Positions 52,928 through 64,000 of a stretch of 64,000 nt of DNA are shown piece after piece. The DNA lies in the NCBI GenBank assembly GCA_007115705.1, contig QXEO01000464.1, positions 4,703,559 to 4,767,558 on the forward strand, in the 5' to 3' direction. How positions within the stretch are numbered: the stretch's first letter is position 1; the number at the start of each line of letters is the position of its first letter. A model generated the notes under the pieces. That model worked only from the letters and a program-made list of their open reading frames with translations, did not search any database and was not told the DNA's origin. The translations under genes were made by a program, and so were the position numbers. The stretch is from Dactylis glomerata. Its lineage: Eukaryota; Streptophyta; Magnoliopsida; Poales; Poaceae.

Positions 52928-53642
52928 ATGTCGCTTGGGGCTTCTTCCTCGACGCCCAGCAGCACTCCAACTCTCTCGGCGAATCTCTCTCTCTCTGAAA
53001 AGCTCAACCGAGGTAATTTCTTGGTGTGGCAGACGATGATCTTGCCGGAAATCCGTGGGGCGCAGTTGTTCGGGCTCCTGGACGGATCAATGCCGGCGCC
53101 TACTAAGGAGACGATGGCTACAGACAAGGATGGGAAAGAAATTTCCGTTCCAAACCCTGACTATGCTCGCTGGATCTCCCTTGATCAGTGCGTTCTTGGG
53201 TTCCTTGTCCGCAATATGTCGTCCTCGATTGTCACTCAGATGGTAGGGCAAACAAGTTCTGGTGGTGTTTGGAAGGCAGTGACGGAGATGTTTTCGTCGC
53301 AATCCAAGGCCCGTGTGGTGCAACTCCGCACGCAATTGAACAAAGCTCAAAAAGATAACAAGACGTGGAGGCTATTCTGACCAGCGTGGTGCAACTCGTG
53401 GTGGTCATGGTGGCTACCGAGGTGGACGCAATGGCGGACGTGGAGGCTATTCTGACCAGCGTGGATACGATCAGCAGCATGGCTACGAGTATCGTGGCTA
53501 TGAACAGCGTGGCTATGAACAACATGGTCATGATCAGCGAGGTGGATATAATCCTCGCAACAATGGAGGTGGCAATGGTGGGCGCAGCCAGGGGTATTGC
53601 CCACAGAATCAGCAATACGGTGGTGATAAACCGACCTGTCAG
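52928..53642 (+). pseudogene. Element C Gag, internally deleted
   Basis: The ATG at 52928 begins a Copia gag (LSEKLNRGNFLVWQTMILPE, then VWKAVTEMFSSQSKARVVQL). After about 145 residues the frame reaches TGA at about 53378. The sequence jumps from the middle of the capsid region straight into the RGG-rich nucleocapsid segment (RGGHGGYRGGRNGG, SDQRGYDQQHGYEYRG) in another frame. Roughly 100 residues of the usual capsid are missing. A 27-bp phrase (ACGTGGAGGCTATTCTGACC then AGCGTGG) occurs at about 53363 and 53437, so a repeat-mediated deletion is plausible. It cannot make a normal Gag. Confidence 0.8.
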
Positions 53643-56600
53643 GTGTGTGGTAAAATAGGCCACACTGCTCTAAATTGCTGGAAAAGGTTTCAAAAAAATT
53701 ATCGTGGTCCAGAAAAATCTGCTGGTATGGCTGTTGGAGGCGCATATGGGACTGATCCAAACTGGTATACAGATTCTGGAGCTACTGATCATATTACTGG
53801 AGAACTGGAGAAACTACATGTGAGGGATCGCTACCATGGAAACAATCAAATTCATACAGCTAGTGGTTCAGGTATGGATATACATCATATTGGTCACTCT
53901 GTTATTCATACCCCTAACCATGACCTGCATCTTAATAATATTCTTCGTGTTCCTAATGCCAAAAAGAGTCTTCTTTCTACTAGTCGCCTCGCTCGAGATA
54001 ATCATGCCTTTGTTGAATATTGGCCTAATTCTTTTTCTATTAAGGATCAGGACACGTGGGAGTTTCTGCTCCAAGGTAGATGTGTGGACGGACTTTACCC
54101 TCTACCATCTTCATCTACGTCTCCGCCTGGTCGCCATGCTCATGGTGTGGCCAAGTCCTCCTCGTCGTTATGGCATAGGCGCCTAGGTCATCCTTCGTCC
54201 GTTGTGGTCCGTCAAGTTCTTCGTGATAACGAGATCCCGTTTAGTGAGTCAAATAAAGAGTCAGTTTGTGATACTTGTCATATGGCCAAGAGTCATCAAT
54301 TACCCTATCCAAAGTCATCTAGTGTGTCCACTTCTCCTCTTGAACTTGTGTTTTCTGATGTATGGGGTCCCGCCTCAAAATCTTTTGGTCGTTTTAAATA
54401 CTATGTGAGTTTCATTGATGATTATAGCAAGTTTACGTGGATATATCTTTTCAAAAAGAAATCTGATGTGTTTCAGAAATTCCATGACTTTCAGCATCAT
54501 GTTGAACGACTCTTTGATAAGAAAATCCTGGCCGTACAAAATGATTGGGGAGGAGAGTATCAAAAACTTAACTCCTTTTTTCAGCGAGTGGGCATCTCAC
54601 ATCTTGTTTCTTGCCCTCATGTGCATCAGCAGAATGGCCCTGCTGAGCGTAAACATAGACACATTGTTGAAGTTGGTCTGTCTCTTCTTGCATATGCATC
54701 TATGCCTCTTAAGTATTGGGATGAAGCCTTTCTTACCGCTGCATATTTGATCAATCGGTTGCCTAGTAAGGTCATCCAATCTTAAGCACCTCAGGAACGT
54801 CTCTTTGGTCATAAGGGTGATTACTCTATGTTGCGTATTTTTGGGTGCGCATGTTGGCCTAATCTTCGTCCATACAATAGACACAAGCTTGAGTTTCACT
54901 CCAAACATTGTGCTTTCATTGGTTACAGTAACATGCACAAAGGCTATAAGTGTCTTGATATTTCCACGGGTCGCTTGTATATTTCCCGTGATATTGTTTT
55001 CGATGAGTCTGTCTTTCCGTTTGCTTCCTTGCACTCTAATGCCGGCGCTCGGTTACGTGATGAAATCAATTTGCTTCCTCTAAATTTGCAACCTTTTAAT
55101 TTGCATGGTCATGAGGGGTGTGATTTGCAGGGACTAGTTGATGCTAATCCTACTGATAATACTGCTGCTGAGTCTTTTGTGCAGGATTCTGATCAAAATT
55201 ATATTTCTGGAGATGATTCTACTGATTTTTCAGCATCTAGCGCAGATCCCCGTGTTGATTCTGGTGATAGCACTGCTGACCAATCAATCAGGACTGATTC
55301 AGGCAGGACATCCACTTCGGGATCGCGTTTGTCAGTGGGGCGTCCCGCCCTTGGTTTTCCCGCCGCATCAGTCCAAGGTTCTCCTGCCGCGCTGGTCGAC
55401 AGATTCCCGCCCGCGGTCGTCGCCATGCACCCGACATCAAGCGGGATTCGTTCCCAGCCTAGTCCCGCCACGGGCGGGTTGTCCCAGCCTGGTCCCGCCA
55501 TGGGCGGGTTGTCCCCCTTGGTCCCCTCGCCAGACGGATTTTCTGCGCCTCCAGCTCCGCATTTCTCGGCCACAAACTCGCCTACTGGATCTCTTGCGGA
55601 AAGTGCAGAGTATTCTGTCAGATCATCCCATCTGACCGGATCTGCTGTGGATACTACGGCTGTGGTTCCTTCTGTTCAGGAGCGACCACATACACGTCTT
55701 CAAAGTGGTGTTTCTAAGCCAAAGAAGTTTACGGATGGCACAATTCGGTACGCTTATTTTTCATCTACAGGTGAACCTTCTAGTACTACTGAAGCACTTG
55801 CAGATGTTCATTGGAAGGCTGCTATGGACGAGGAGTATGCTGCTTTGCTTAACAATAAGACTTGGCATCTTGTTCCTTCTCGTCGTGGTCAAAATATTAT
55901 TGACTGTAAGTGGGTATATAAAATTAAACGGAAGGCTGATGGTTCTGTTGATCGTTACAAGGCTCGTTTGGTTGCTAAAGGATTCAAGCAGCGTTATGGC
56001 ATTGACTACGAGGACACCTTTAGTCCTATGGTTAAATCCGCTACTATTCGTGTGGTTCTCTCTCTTGCTATTTCTCGTGGGTGGAAATTGCGTCAGCTTG
56101 ATGTCAAAAATGCTTTCTTGCATGGAGTTCTGGAAGAAGAGGTATTTATGCGTCAGCCTCCTGGGTATGAGACTCATTTGGGTTATGTTTGCAAACTTGA
56201 TAAAGCATTGTATGGTCTCAAGCAAGCGCCTCGTGCTTGGTATTATCGACTGAGTTCCAAGCTTCAGTCTCTTGGTTTTTCTGCATCTAAGGCTGATACT
56301 TCTCTGTTTTTCTACAACAAAGGGGGAGTAATTATATTCATGCTGATTTATGTGTATGATATTGTTGTTGCTAATTCATCAGAGAAAGCCATTGATGCTC
56401 TCCTTCATGATCTTGGACTTGACTTTGCATTGAAGGATTTGGGTGAGTTGCATTATTTCCTTGGAATTGAAGTCAAGAAGGTACATGATGGAATTATTCT
56501 ATCCCAGGAACAGTATGCTAATGATTTACTTCATCGTGTTAATATGCAAATCTGCAAAGCCATTGATACTCCTTTGTCTGTGGCTGATAAGTTATCTTTG

Positions 56601-57299
56601 ACTGATGGTGAAGTGTTGAACAGTGAAGATGCAACGCGTTACAGAAGTATTGTTGGTGCTTTGCAGTATATCACATATACTAGACCAGATATTGCTTTTT
56701 CAGTTAACAAGGTTTATCAGTTTTTGCATGCTCCTACGATAGTTCATTGGACAGCCATAAAACGTATACTGAGATATCTTCATGGTACTATCTCACTTGG
56801 GTTGCGTCTGAGTAAATCTCCTTCCACTATTATTAGTGCCTTTTCTGATGCTGACTAGGCAGGCTGTCCGGATGATAGGAGATCTACAGGTGGTTTTGTT
56901 GTATACTTGGGATCAAATCTTATTTCCTGGAATGCTAGAAAGCAAGCTACTGTGTCCAGGTCTAGTACTGAGGCTGAGTACAAATCACTTGCCAATGCAA
57001 CGGCTGAAGTTATGTGGTTACAAACATTGCTTGATGAGTTGGGAGTGGCACAGTCTAAAACAGCAGTGTTATGGTGTGATAATATTGGAGCGACATATCT
57101 TTCTGCTAATCCTGTGTTTCATGCTAGGACTAAGCATATTGAGGTAGACTATCATTTTGTGCGTGAAAGAGTTGCTCAAAAGTTATTGGACATACGGTTC
57201 ATATCATCAGGAGATCAGGTGGCTGATGGATTCACAAAGTCACTATCTACTAGACAATTAGAAACGTTTCGTCGCAATCTTAACTTAGATAAGTTATGA
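53643..57299 (+). pseudogene. Element C Pol: protease, integrase, RT and RNase H with two stops and a changed RT active site
   Basis: One frame throughout. CCHC knuckle CQVCGKIGHTALNC at the start; protease WYTDSGATDH; pre-integrase LWHRRLGHPS..CDTCHMAKSH; integrase VFSDVWGP, QNDWGGEY and GPAERKH. A TAA at 54783-54785 falls after the integrase core. RT follows (VAKGFKQRYGIDYEDTF, LDVKNAFLHG), but the catalytic YVDD reads YVYD (TAT codon at 56355-56357). A TAG at 56856-56858 replaces the Trp of the RNase H SDADW motif. The C-terminal RNase H and tail (STEAEYKSLA, DGFTKSLS) end at 57299, followed by the polypurine tract TGAGGGGGAG. Non-functional. Confidence 0.9.
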
Positions 57300-57310
57300 T
57301 TGAGGGGGAG

Positions 57311-57479
57311 TGTTAAACGATGTATCATAGAAGGACTCTCCCCTCGATACCGACTCGGTACCGACTCGATACCGTGATCGATGTAGTCTCTTCTCGATGT
57401 AAATCTCCTGTATGTTGTCTGATATAAATATACACCAGCGGCCCACGTTTAGGGTAACGCTTCCCATAACGATTTGATA
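57311..57479 (+). repeat. 3' LTR of element C
   Basis: 169 bp, TGTTAAACGATG to GATTTGATA, followed by the GGGCA duplication. By eye it differs from the 5' copy at one base (ATAACGATTT against ATAATGATTT). Confidence 0.9.
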
Positions 57480-57484
57480 GGGCA

Positions 57485-60400
57485 ACCGCGGGGGCCCTTG
57501 ACGTGGTCGGGGAAGGAGTTGTCCTGGTGGTGGCCTTGTGTGACAGGCATGCGTCGGTCTGAGCGGGAGGCATCGGCCCAGCTCCCTCCCACCTCCTTGT
57601 CGTGATCGCACAGGCGGCAACCCTCACTGCTTAGATCCTTTGGCACCCGCCAGCCACCATGGCTGCAGATCAAGATAGTAGGAGGCCGGTGGAGGTGCTA
57701 GGGAGGCCGGATCATCGCGTGTGGTGGAGTGGATGGCCGAGGAGGCGCAGAGGGAAAATCGGCTAGCGGCAGAGCGAGTGAAACACCGGAGCGCTCCGGT
57801 AAGTGGCACCAGAGGTGTGGTAGACGGGGCCGCACTCAGTGCGTGGTGGGATCGAGCTTGGTGAGTGGAGCAGAGTATGGTGGGGATGGGGATGGTTCAG
57901 AACTATCCAGTTTATACTATGCCTATTTTTGTGCTTCGTGATCTTCACCGTCCGGCGGCGAAACAGCTCGGCTGACAGGGACGAACAAGGACGGCTTAGA
58001 TCTTGAGTAGCAGAGGTCGGTAGTGCCCTATACGATAGGGAACTTGTCCCCCTGGAGAAACGGGGAAATAGGGTAGGTGGTGGAGAGCGGTCAGCGGTGC
58101 TGGACGCTCTGGGCTAGTCGCCGGAGTAGGGATTCGAGGCATCGCGCTGGCGCGGTGCGTCTCAGGGGTCACCTCGCCGCCGTCCGGGGAGGAAGAAGGA
58201 CGAGTGGTCGTTGGGGTGCGGGGTGAGAGGGGGAGAGAGAGAAAGAGGTGTGTGCGTCCGGTAACTAGGTGGTGGCCTAGTGGGTTTCTGTCAGTTGAAA
58301 GGAGAGAGAGGAAATAAGGTAGCTAACGGCGTTAAATCAATCTATGGTGGAAAATGCTCTATATGGTGATCTGATGGTGATATAACTATGCACAGCTACC
58401 ACCGATGGTAGCTGGCAATTTTGCATACAAATATATATATTTCATGATAGCTGTAGTGAAATTGAGATGATATTGTAGATATTGATATTTTTATATATAG
58501 TTAGTTTTTTACGAAACCTCGTCGGAGGGTGGGGAGCATCCATGTAAGTTAAGAGGGAGAGAGTAATCAGAGCATAGTAAAAACAGGACGGTGCATGCTA
58601 AACTTTCGAGGGTGAAGACATACTGAGAGTATAGCAAAATAAAAAAAATTGCCAGGCGAGCAATCCTGTTTTGTAACGGAAGGCCAGTGAAATAACGTCG
58701 AGGACAGACTACAGAGGTAGGCGAGGCGGGGACGACGATGAGGTGTCCGGCCTTTTTGCGGTGGTGTTCCTTTGATCCTTTCCGGGCTGGGGCTCGGGGC
58801 GCGGTCCAGACGTCACGCCGCAGCGGGAGACGACAACATAAATCGGCGCCGGTCGTTCGGTCTCTCGCCCCCACAAGCAACACAAGTGGATTGCTTCACT
58901 CGCCCGCCTGCCTGCCTGCCAGCCTCGTGAGCTGGTTTTGTTCCTGCCCGTCCATCCCTCGCCGTCCGGCCGGGACAGCGCACGAGCGTCGCCATCGATC
59001 CACTTTTGTGCTGTGTACCCTCTTCCTTCTCCTGGACGTATTTAGCTCGAGCGGGCAACCACCAGCCAGATCGATTCCAGTCCGAGTTATAGAGCTCTTC
59101 CTGTTGATTGTCTCTCAGCTGTCCAGCTTCGCATGACAACGGATGAATTGGAGGTCTGCTGTGTTTTGAACGCGGATACACTAAAAATTTCTGTAAAAGA
59201 TCGTTCTTCGACATACGTATTATGCTCAGTTGGGAGTAGAATCTTGCTCAAAATTGTGCATTTCGAGTTTTCGACTGAAAATTCAAGAGGATTCTGCACA
59301 GGAGCACCGGACACAGTCGTGCGACCGTTGGCGGCGACGGCCCCACGAGCGTAAACAGCAAACTAACAACCACCGCACCGGAGAAGGACCTTTCGCTGTG
59401 CACAGCCGCGGCGAAGACATGCGCGGTTCATGGTCCCCGGCCGCGGCCGGTGAGGCGACAAGGGGACGGCCCGACCAGCGACTCCCTCGGCCACCAGTCA
59501 GTCAGTCAATCACAGGCGTCCCTCCCAACTCCCAAGTGGAGCAGCTCGCCAGCTACCCCCGCCAGACCACAATAATTCTCATCTTTTTCCCTCCATTTTC
59601 GTTTCGAACCAGATTGAGGGAGCCGGTGTGAATAATCCCCAAAATTATCACGCGGGCTGCCCAGCGACCACGAATTTGGGCGCGCTGCCGGCCATCGCCA
59701 CCCTGGAGATGGAGATGCCGAGGTTGACATGACCCGTCCTGTCTGGCCCCCCCTGGCCATTTTGGGCCCACATGTCAGAGACAGCGTAGGGGGGCTTATT
59801 ATCAACATAATCACGAACTGGGGGGGGGGGGGGGGGTTATCATCAATTATCCCGGTGTGGTGTGGCTACGGGAAGAAGATGCTACAGTACTTATTTGGAA
59901 AGATATGGGTTCGGTTCCGTCCAGCCTCGCACAAAACTGTACTCCATGAACTGGACTGCACCGTCGCGATAATATCAAAACCAGTTCAGACAGATTCGCC
60001 GTTATCATCTCTGATGGAACGGGGCCATGCACGGCACATGCCATGCACTCGTGTCACCGTCAGCATAACTGGATCGCATTATTTGTTTTATTTAGACGTC
60101 TGAATGAGACTGGACTGGAGTCGCATCAGCATCAGTTGATCATTCTGCATCTCTGCCTCTTTGTCCTTATCTTAAGTTTCAGGCATTAGTTTAGCGGCAG
60201 CATCGCTGTCGGGACTACATGACTTGCGCCTCGTCGCACGATCTGAAATCTAGAGCTACCAACTGCAATAATACTGGGATGCTCACTCAGTCGGCGTTGG
60301 TGGCTGCCCAGCCGGCAGCCTCACCTGACCCGATTCAGGTAGTACCATACTACCTGCCAGGTTTATTTTATACTGGCTGGAGAGCTTCCAAGTTCTCCAA

Positions 60401-60860
60401 CCTGGCGACACACACGACAGGGTGTAGCACCTATCCGCCCCGTAATTACGGGCGGATGAGAGGCCTGATCGAAGACTAATAATTGAGGGAGCAGGAAAGG
60501 CTCATCATAGTATCCAGCAAAGAAAAATATTGAGCGACAACGACCACAGCTGACCCAGCGGAGCTGCTAGAGATAACAGGGATCAATTTAATCATGGAGC
60601 AGATCAATGTTGAGTACAAGCCAACAAACCTAACAATCTTCTACTTTAACCTTAGCGAGCGATAGTTAGTTGCAAACTTCCAGATAAATCTTGAGTGATG
60701 ATCACATCATACATGATCGAAGGACGGCTACATGGCAGCACAAAGCCAAATCAATGAAACATGAAAAGCAGGAGGGGGTGAAGAGGCTAAAGGAATGAAC
60801 AGAAGGATCATCTGAGCACTCCGCTTTCGCAGAGCTTCTGGTCTAGCACACGGTCCAGGA
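57485..60860. other. Intergenic; no gene recognised; right end is the 3' flank of the receptor kinase
   Basis: 57485-58300 is GC-rich with motif-free frames. 58380-58700 is AT-rich. 58700-59650 is GC-rich with overlapping frames of 70-133 codons on both strands and no domain; it could be a promoter or UTR of an unseen transcript. A run of 17 G residues lies at 59820-59836. The last few hundred bases are probably 3' UTR of the minus-strand kinase gene. Confidence 0.45.
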
Positions 60861-63800
60861 CTATCTTCCGTCAGCGGAGGTGAACGAGTCTGCAAATCCT
60901 GGAGGCCGCGTCGGGATGCTTGTCTGGGTGTTATCCAAGCTCGCAAGGAATGAGGAGGTTGCACCGTCGAAATGGCTGCTGTCCTCGAAGGCCTGCCATT
61001 TCTTCAACGCCTGAGGCAGTGTCATGTCCAGGTCGATGCCATAACTGTCATCTGAATCTGGATCTGTAGGTTTCCACACATCCGAAAGAGTAGAGAGCAC
61101 ATTGACCGCATGACCCATATCAGGCCTCTGCTGTGGTTCCCTGGCACAGCAGTGACCAGCCAGCTGCGCAACGGTGCTAACGCTGGCAAAGGTCTCCTCA
61201 TCAAGGTCGATTGTCATGTCAATTGCCTTCCGGAATGTATCTTGGTTCAGCTGCATTCTCCGGAACCATGTAACAAGGTGCATGCTATCCTCAGGCTGTG
61301 TTTCATCAAGTGCCCTGCGTCCGGTAACCAGCTCCATCAAAATGACACCAAAGCTGAAGACATCGGCTTTTGTGGTTACCCGTCCAGTAACTGCATGAAA
61401 ATATTAGCTTTAGTGTTACACAAACATTACAACTGGCAGAAATGAACAAATGCTATAAAATATGGAGCTAGACTCAGATCACTAATTAGGATAGCATACT
61501 GTCACTTTCTTACACTAATAATATAGGAGTACTAATATTTGTACTTCTTGAGTAAGCAGAATAGTTTACTCAGAACAGATACCCCGCAAAAAGAAGAATT
61601 AAAGAACAGTTAATTCAACCATATCTCGAACCGTTTGGAGAAAAATAATATAGTACTATGTTAATTCCTGATCGGATGGACAAACCCAGGACACAAGAAC
61701 ATAAGAGTTGATTACTGAATTGATTGTCCAATACTATATAAATATGTTCTCGTAGCATGTTTCAATAGTCCTCAAATTTGTATAGCATCTAAATACCTCT
61801 AGTAGACCAAAATTAATCAATAATATGAGAATGAATTGGCAGTCTAAATAAACTATTCAGTGATACTATTTTGAATATGACAGTCTAAAAATAGTGTGCT
61901 TGTTAATTATAAGCAAAATAGATAATAGGATGCTCACCTGCATACTCCGGGGCAAGGTATCCGAAAGTGCCAGCAAGTCTTGTCTCTACAGATACACACT
62001 TCCCATCAGATGGTGCAAGCCGCACCAATCCAAAGTCCGCCACCTTTGCCTTCATGTCATCACCAAGAAGTATATTTGATGGTTTCAAGTCTCTGTGGAT
62101 GAAGGTTTGCTGAGCAAGGCTGTGCAGGTACTCAACACCTCTCGCAACATCAAGCGCGATGCTCAGTCGCTTCTTCCATTCCAATGGCTGCTGATTATGT
62201 TCTTTCCACTCAAAGAGGTGCTGGCTCACTGGCCCCTGAGGCATGTACTCATATACAAGAATCCTCTCGTTACCATCAAGGCAATATCCAAGCAGTGACA
62301 CCAGGTTACGATGACGAACCTTGGTCAGCACAGATATCTCTGATTTGAACTCATTCAGCCCTTTGTTACCCATAACACCAGTCTCCATTCGCTTCACAGC
62401 TATCTTTGTGCCATCGTGAAGCTCACCCTTGTAGACAGTGCCAAACCCACCACGACCAAGGATGTTATCCTGGCTGAAGTTGTTGGTCACATTACGGAGG
62501 ACCTGAATCGAAATGACCATATTCCCAGCCTCAACCACATGGATATCCCGAGGGCCACTCTCCGCCTGGCTATGTGTCTCGTTCGAGGCTGCACCACCAT
62601 TGGCATTAGCAACTGTGATTTTAACCATGTCAGGATCTGACCCTGAGTGCCGGGGATGGATGACCATCGCATGCGGGCTCTGCACCCTTCCGGAAGGCTT
62701 CTGCTTCCTCTTGTAGCAATAGAATCCTAATGCAGCAATAAGGGCTAGTCCAGCAATGGCTCCAAAGACAGACCCAACAACAACGCCGGCAGAAGTGCCC
62801 TTACTGCCTCCACCACTTCCATCCTCAGGCTTAGTGTTGTTTTTGTTGCCATCTGGTCCAGGCGTTGGCGGAGGAGGATCCTTGCCAATGTTCGGGTTGC
62901 CATCAGTTTTCACCACCACATTACTGCGGAACGGGGGAAGCTGCCCATAGAGATTGTTATTTGATAGATCGGCCGACTTGAGCGCCGGCAAGGCAGCAAG
63001 CTCCTTGGGCACGGTGCCGGTAATGTTGTTGTTTGAGAGAACCAGCGTCTCAAGTGCGGTAATATTCCCGATAGCTGGCGAGATGGTCCCGGTGAGACCC
63101 TTACTGACGAAATTCAGGCCTGTGATGTTCCCAATGTTGTTACACTCAACGCCAAGGTAACCAGTGCATGGATTATTCCCCTTCCAACCTTGGGCGAGCT
63201 TCAAGGGGTACATGAAGCCAGCTGCCACCTCCAGCAGCAGGTTGACGCGGGGATCACAGGGCGCTCCAGCAGTGGGCAAGCAGAACCCCTGTGAATCCGA
63301 CATGTCAAGTGCCAGCTGAGGAGGAAAGGAGGGCATCGGTCCCTGCAGCTGGTTGTTGGTGAGGCCCAGCTTCTTGAGAGACTTGAGGTTGACGAGACTG
63401 TGTGGCACCGGTCCGGTGAACTGGTTGTCGCGCAGATTCAAATCGTAGAGGTCGACAAGGGCGGAGAAGTCCGGCAGGGGCCCGGTGAAATCGTTGGAGT
63501 GCAGCCACACCTGTTTGGCCTTGGTCATGTTGGCGAGGAAGGCGATGGAGCCGCTTAGTTTGGTGGCACCCTTCTGGCTGTTGAGCCAGAGATCCTCGAG
63601 CGAGCTGAGAGACTCCGGCACGGGCCCGGTGAGGTTGTTCATGGCCAGATGTAGCTGCCGCAGCGACGGCATGGCGCCGAGGAAGTCCGGGATGGGGCCG
63701 ACGAGGTTGACGGTGTTGGCGGAGAAGTTGACGAGGGACGCGCAGTCGGCGATGTCGGCGGGCACCGTCCAGGGCGCGAGCGGGTTGTCGTCGATGTCGA

Positions 63801-64000
63801 CGGCGTTGAGCGCGGTGAGCCCCTTGAAGAAGTCGGCGGCGATGGCGTCGAAGCTGTTGTTGTGGGCGAGGATGACCTGGAGCGAGGCGAGGCCGGCGAG
63901 GGACGGGAGCGGGCCGGTGAGCCGGTTGGACATGACCTCGAGGCGCATGAGGCCGGTGAGGTTGCGGACCTCGGGCGCCAGGGTGCCCGTGAGGCCCCGG
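60861..64000 (-). CDS. TMK-type LRR receptor-like kinase, 5' end beyond the window
   Basis: A plasma-membrane Ser/Thr kinase of the TMK group, known from Arabidopsis for auxin-linked growth signalling. Exons (minus strand): 61938 to beyond 64000, and 60861-61390; the intron 61391-61937 has GT/AG ends. About 860 residues are visible; the family is about 940, so roughly the first 80 (signal peptide, LRR cap) are missing. The ectodomain has two LRR blocks split by a Cys island (GFCLPTAGAPCDP, NNPCTGYLGVECNN), a TMK hallmark. Transmembrane segment at about 62715-62790. The kinase has P-loop GRGGFGTVYKG, AVKRM lysine, HRDLKPSN, DFG and APEYA. The join after APEYA restores VTGRVTTKADVFSFG. All catalytic residues are present, so it is likely functional. 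Introns at this place are typical of the group. Confidence 0.93.

Larger units (their letters stand above)
40922..57479 (+). mobile_element. Copia retrotransposon C (169-bp LTRs), hosting element E in its 5' LTR
   Basis: The 3' LTR is 57311-57479 (169 bp). The 5' LTR is split: 40922-41086 plus GATA at 52806-52809. The target duplication GGGCA lies at 40917-40921 and 57480-57484. A PBS TGGTATCAGAGCC (complement of initiator tRNA-Met) follows the 5' LTR with no spacer at 52810-52822. The LTRs begin TG but end TA rather than CA. The interior is a damaged Copia polyprotein (gag, protease, integrase, RT, RNase H). Only one difference between the LTR copies was seen. The element is inactive. Confidence 0.92.

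Noticed and set aside
58738..59214. Overlapping frames of 124-133 codons on both strands in GC-rich DNA
   Set aside because: High GC explains openness; no motif on either strand and no splice partner found.

Overview
This window is nuclear DNA of a grass. It is most likely from the wheat/barley/oat group (Pooideae, probably Triticeae), judging from deeply nested LTR retrotransposons, Stowaway MITEs, a CACTA element, Mutator-like elements and LTRs with a terminus reading GATACGTCTC on the minus strand. About 80% is transposon. Two host genes are visible: an F-box gene broken by a transposon, and the 3' three quarters of a TMK-type LRR receptor kinase that runs off the right edge. No rRNA, tRNA or CRISPR was recognised.

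Layout. (1) 1120-14881 is a 5'-truncated LINE (target duplication TACAATGATGGC). LTR element A (1982-13984, duplication CTCGG) sits inside it and carries two minisatellite arrays. Gypsy-like, pol-less element B (6305-13418, minus strand, duplication AAGTA) sits inside A. A Stowaway MITE (14078-14202) also lies in the LINE. (2) 16517-24346 is an F-box gene on the minus strand, split by a 6.6-kb Mutator-like element (16730-23326). That element has 253-bp terminal inverted repeats, a 9-bp duplication (GGCTGTGCT), a five-exon transposase gene and a convergent three-exon second gene. (3) 25711-26861 is a short GC-rich Mutator-like element, 27423-27700 a MITE, and 27774-30617 a non-autonomous CACTA. 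(4) 31432-40075 is LTR element D, a gag-only relative of B. (5) 40922-57479 is Copia element C with 169-bp LTRs. Its 5' LTR is interrupted by E (41087-52800), a Sirevirus-like Copia with 1325-bp LTRs, a very long gag and an extra ORF after pol. (6) 57485-60860 is intergenic, and 60861-64000 is the TMK-like receptor kinase on the minus strand.

How the parts work together. The most system-like object is the Mutator-like element. It has the convergent two-gene layout of maize MuDR, but a GRF-finger/coiled-coil protein occupies the mudrB position, and the transposase carries Asn where the second catalytic Asp is expected. LTR differences counted by eye agree with the nesting order: A about 6%, B about 1%, E about 0.5%. 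Copia C has almost identical LTRs but a badly damaged polyprotein, which suggests it was copied by proteins supplied in trans. B and D are pol-less and must depend on partner elements.
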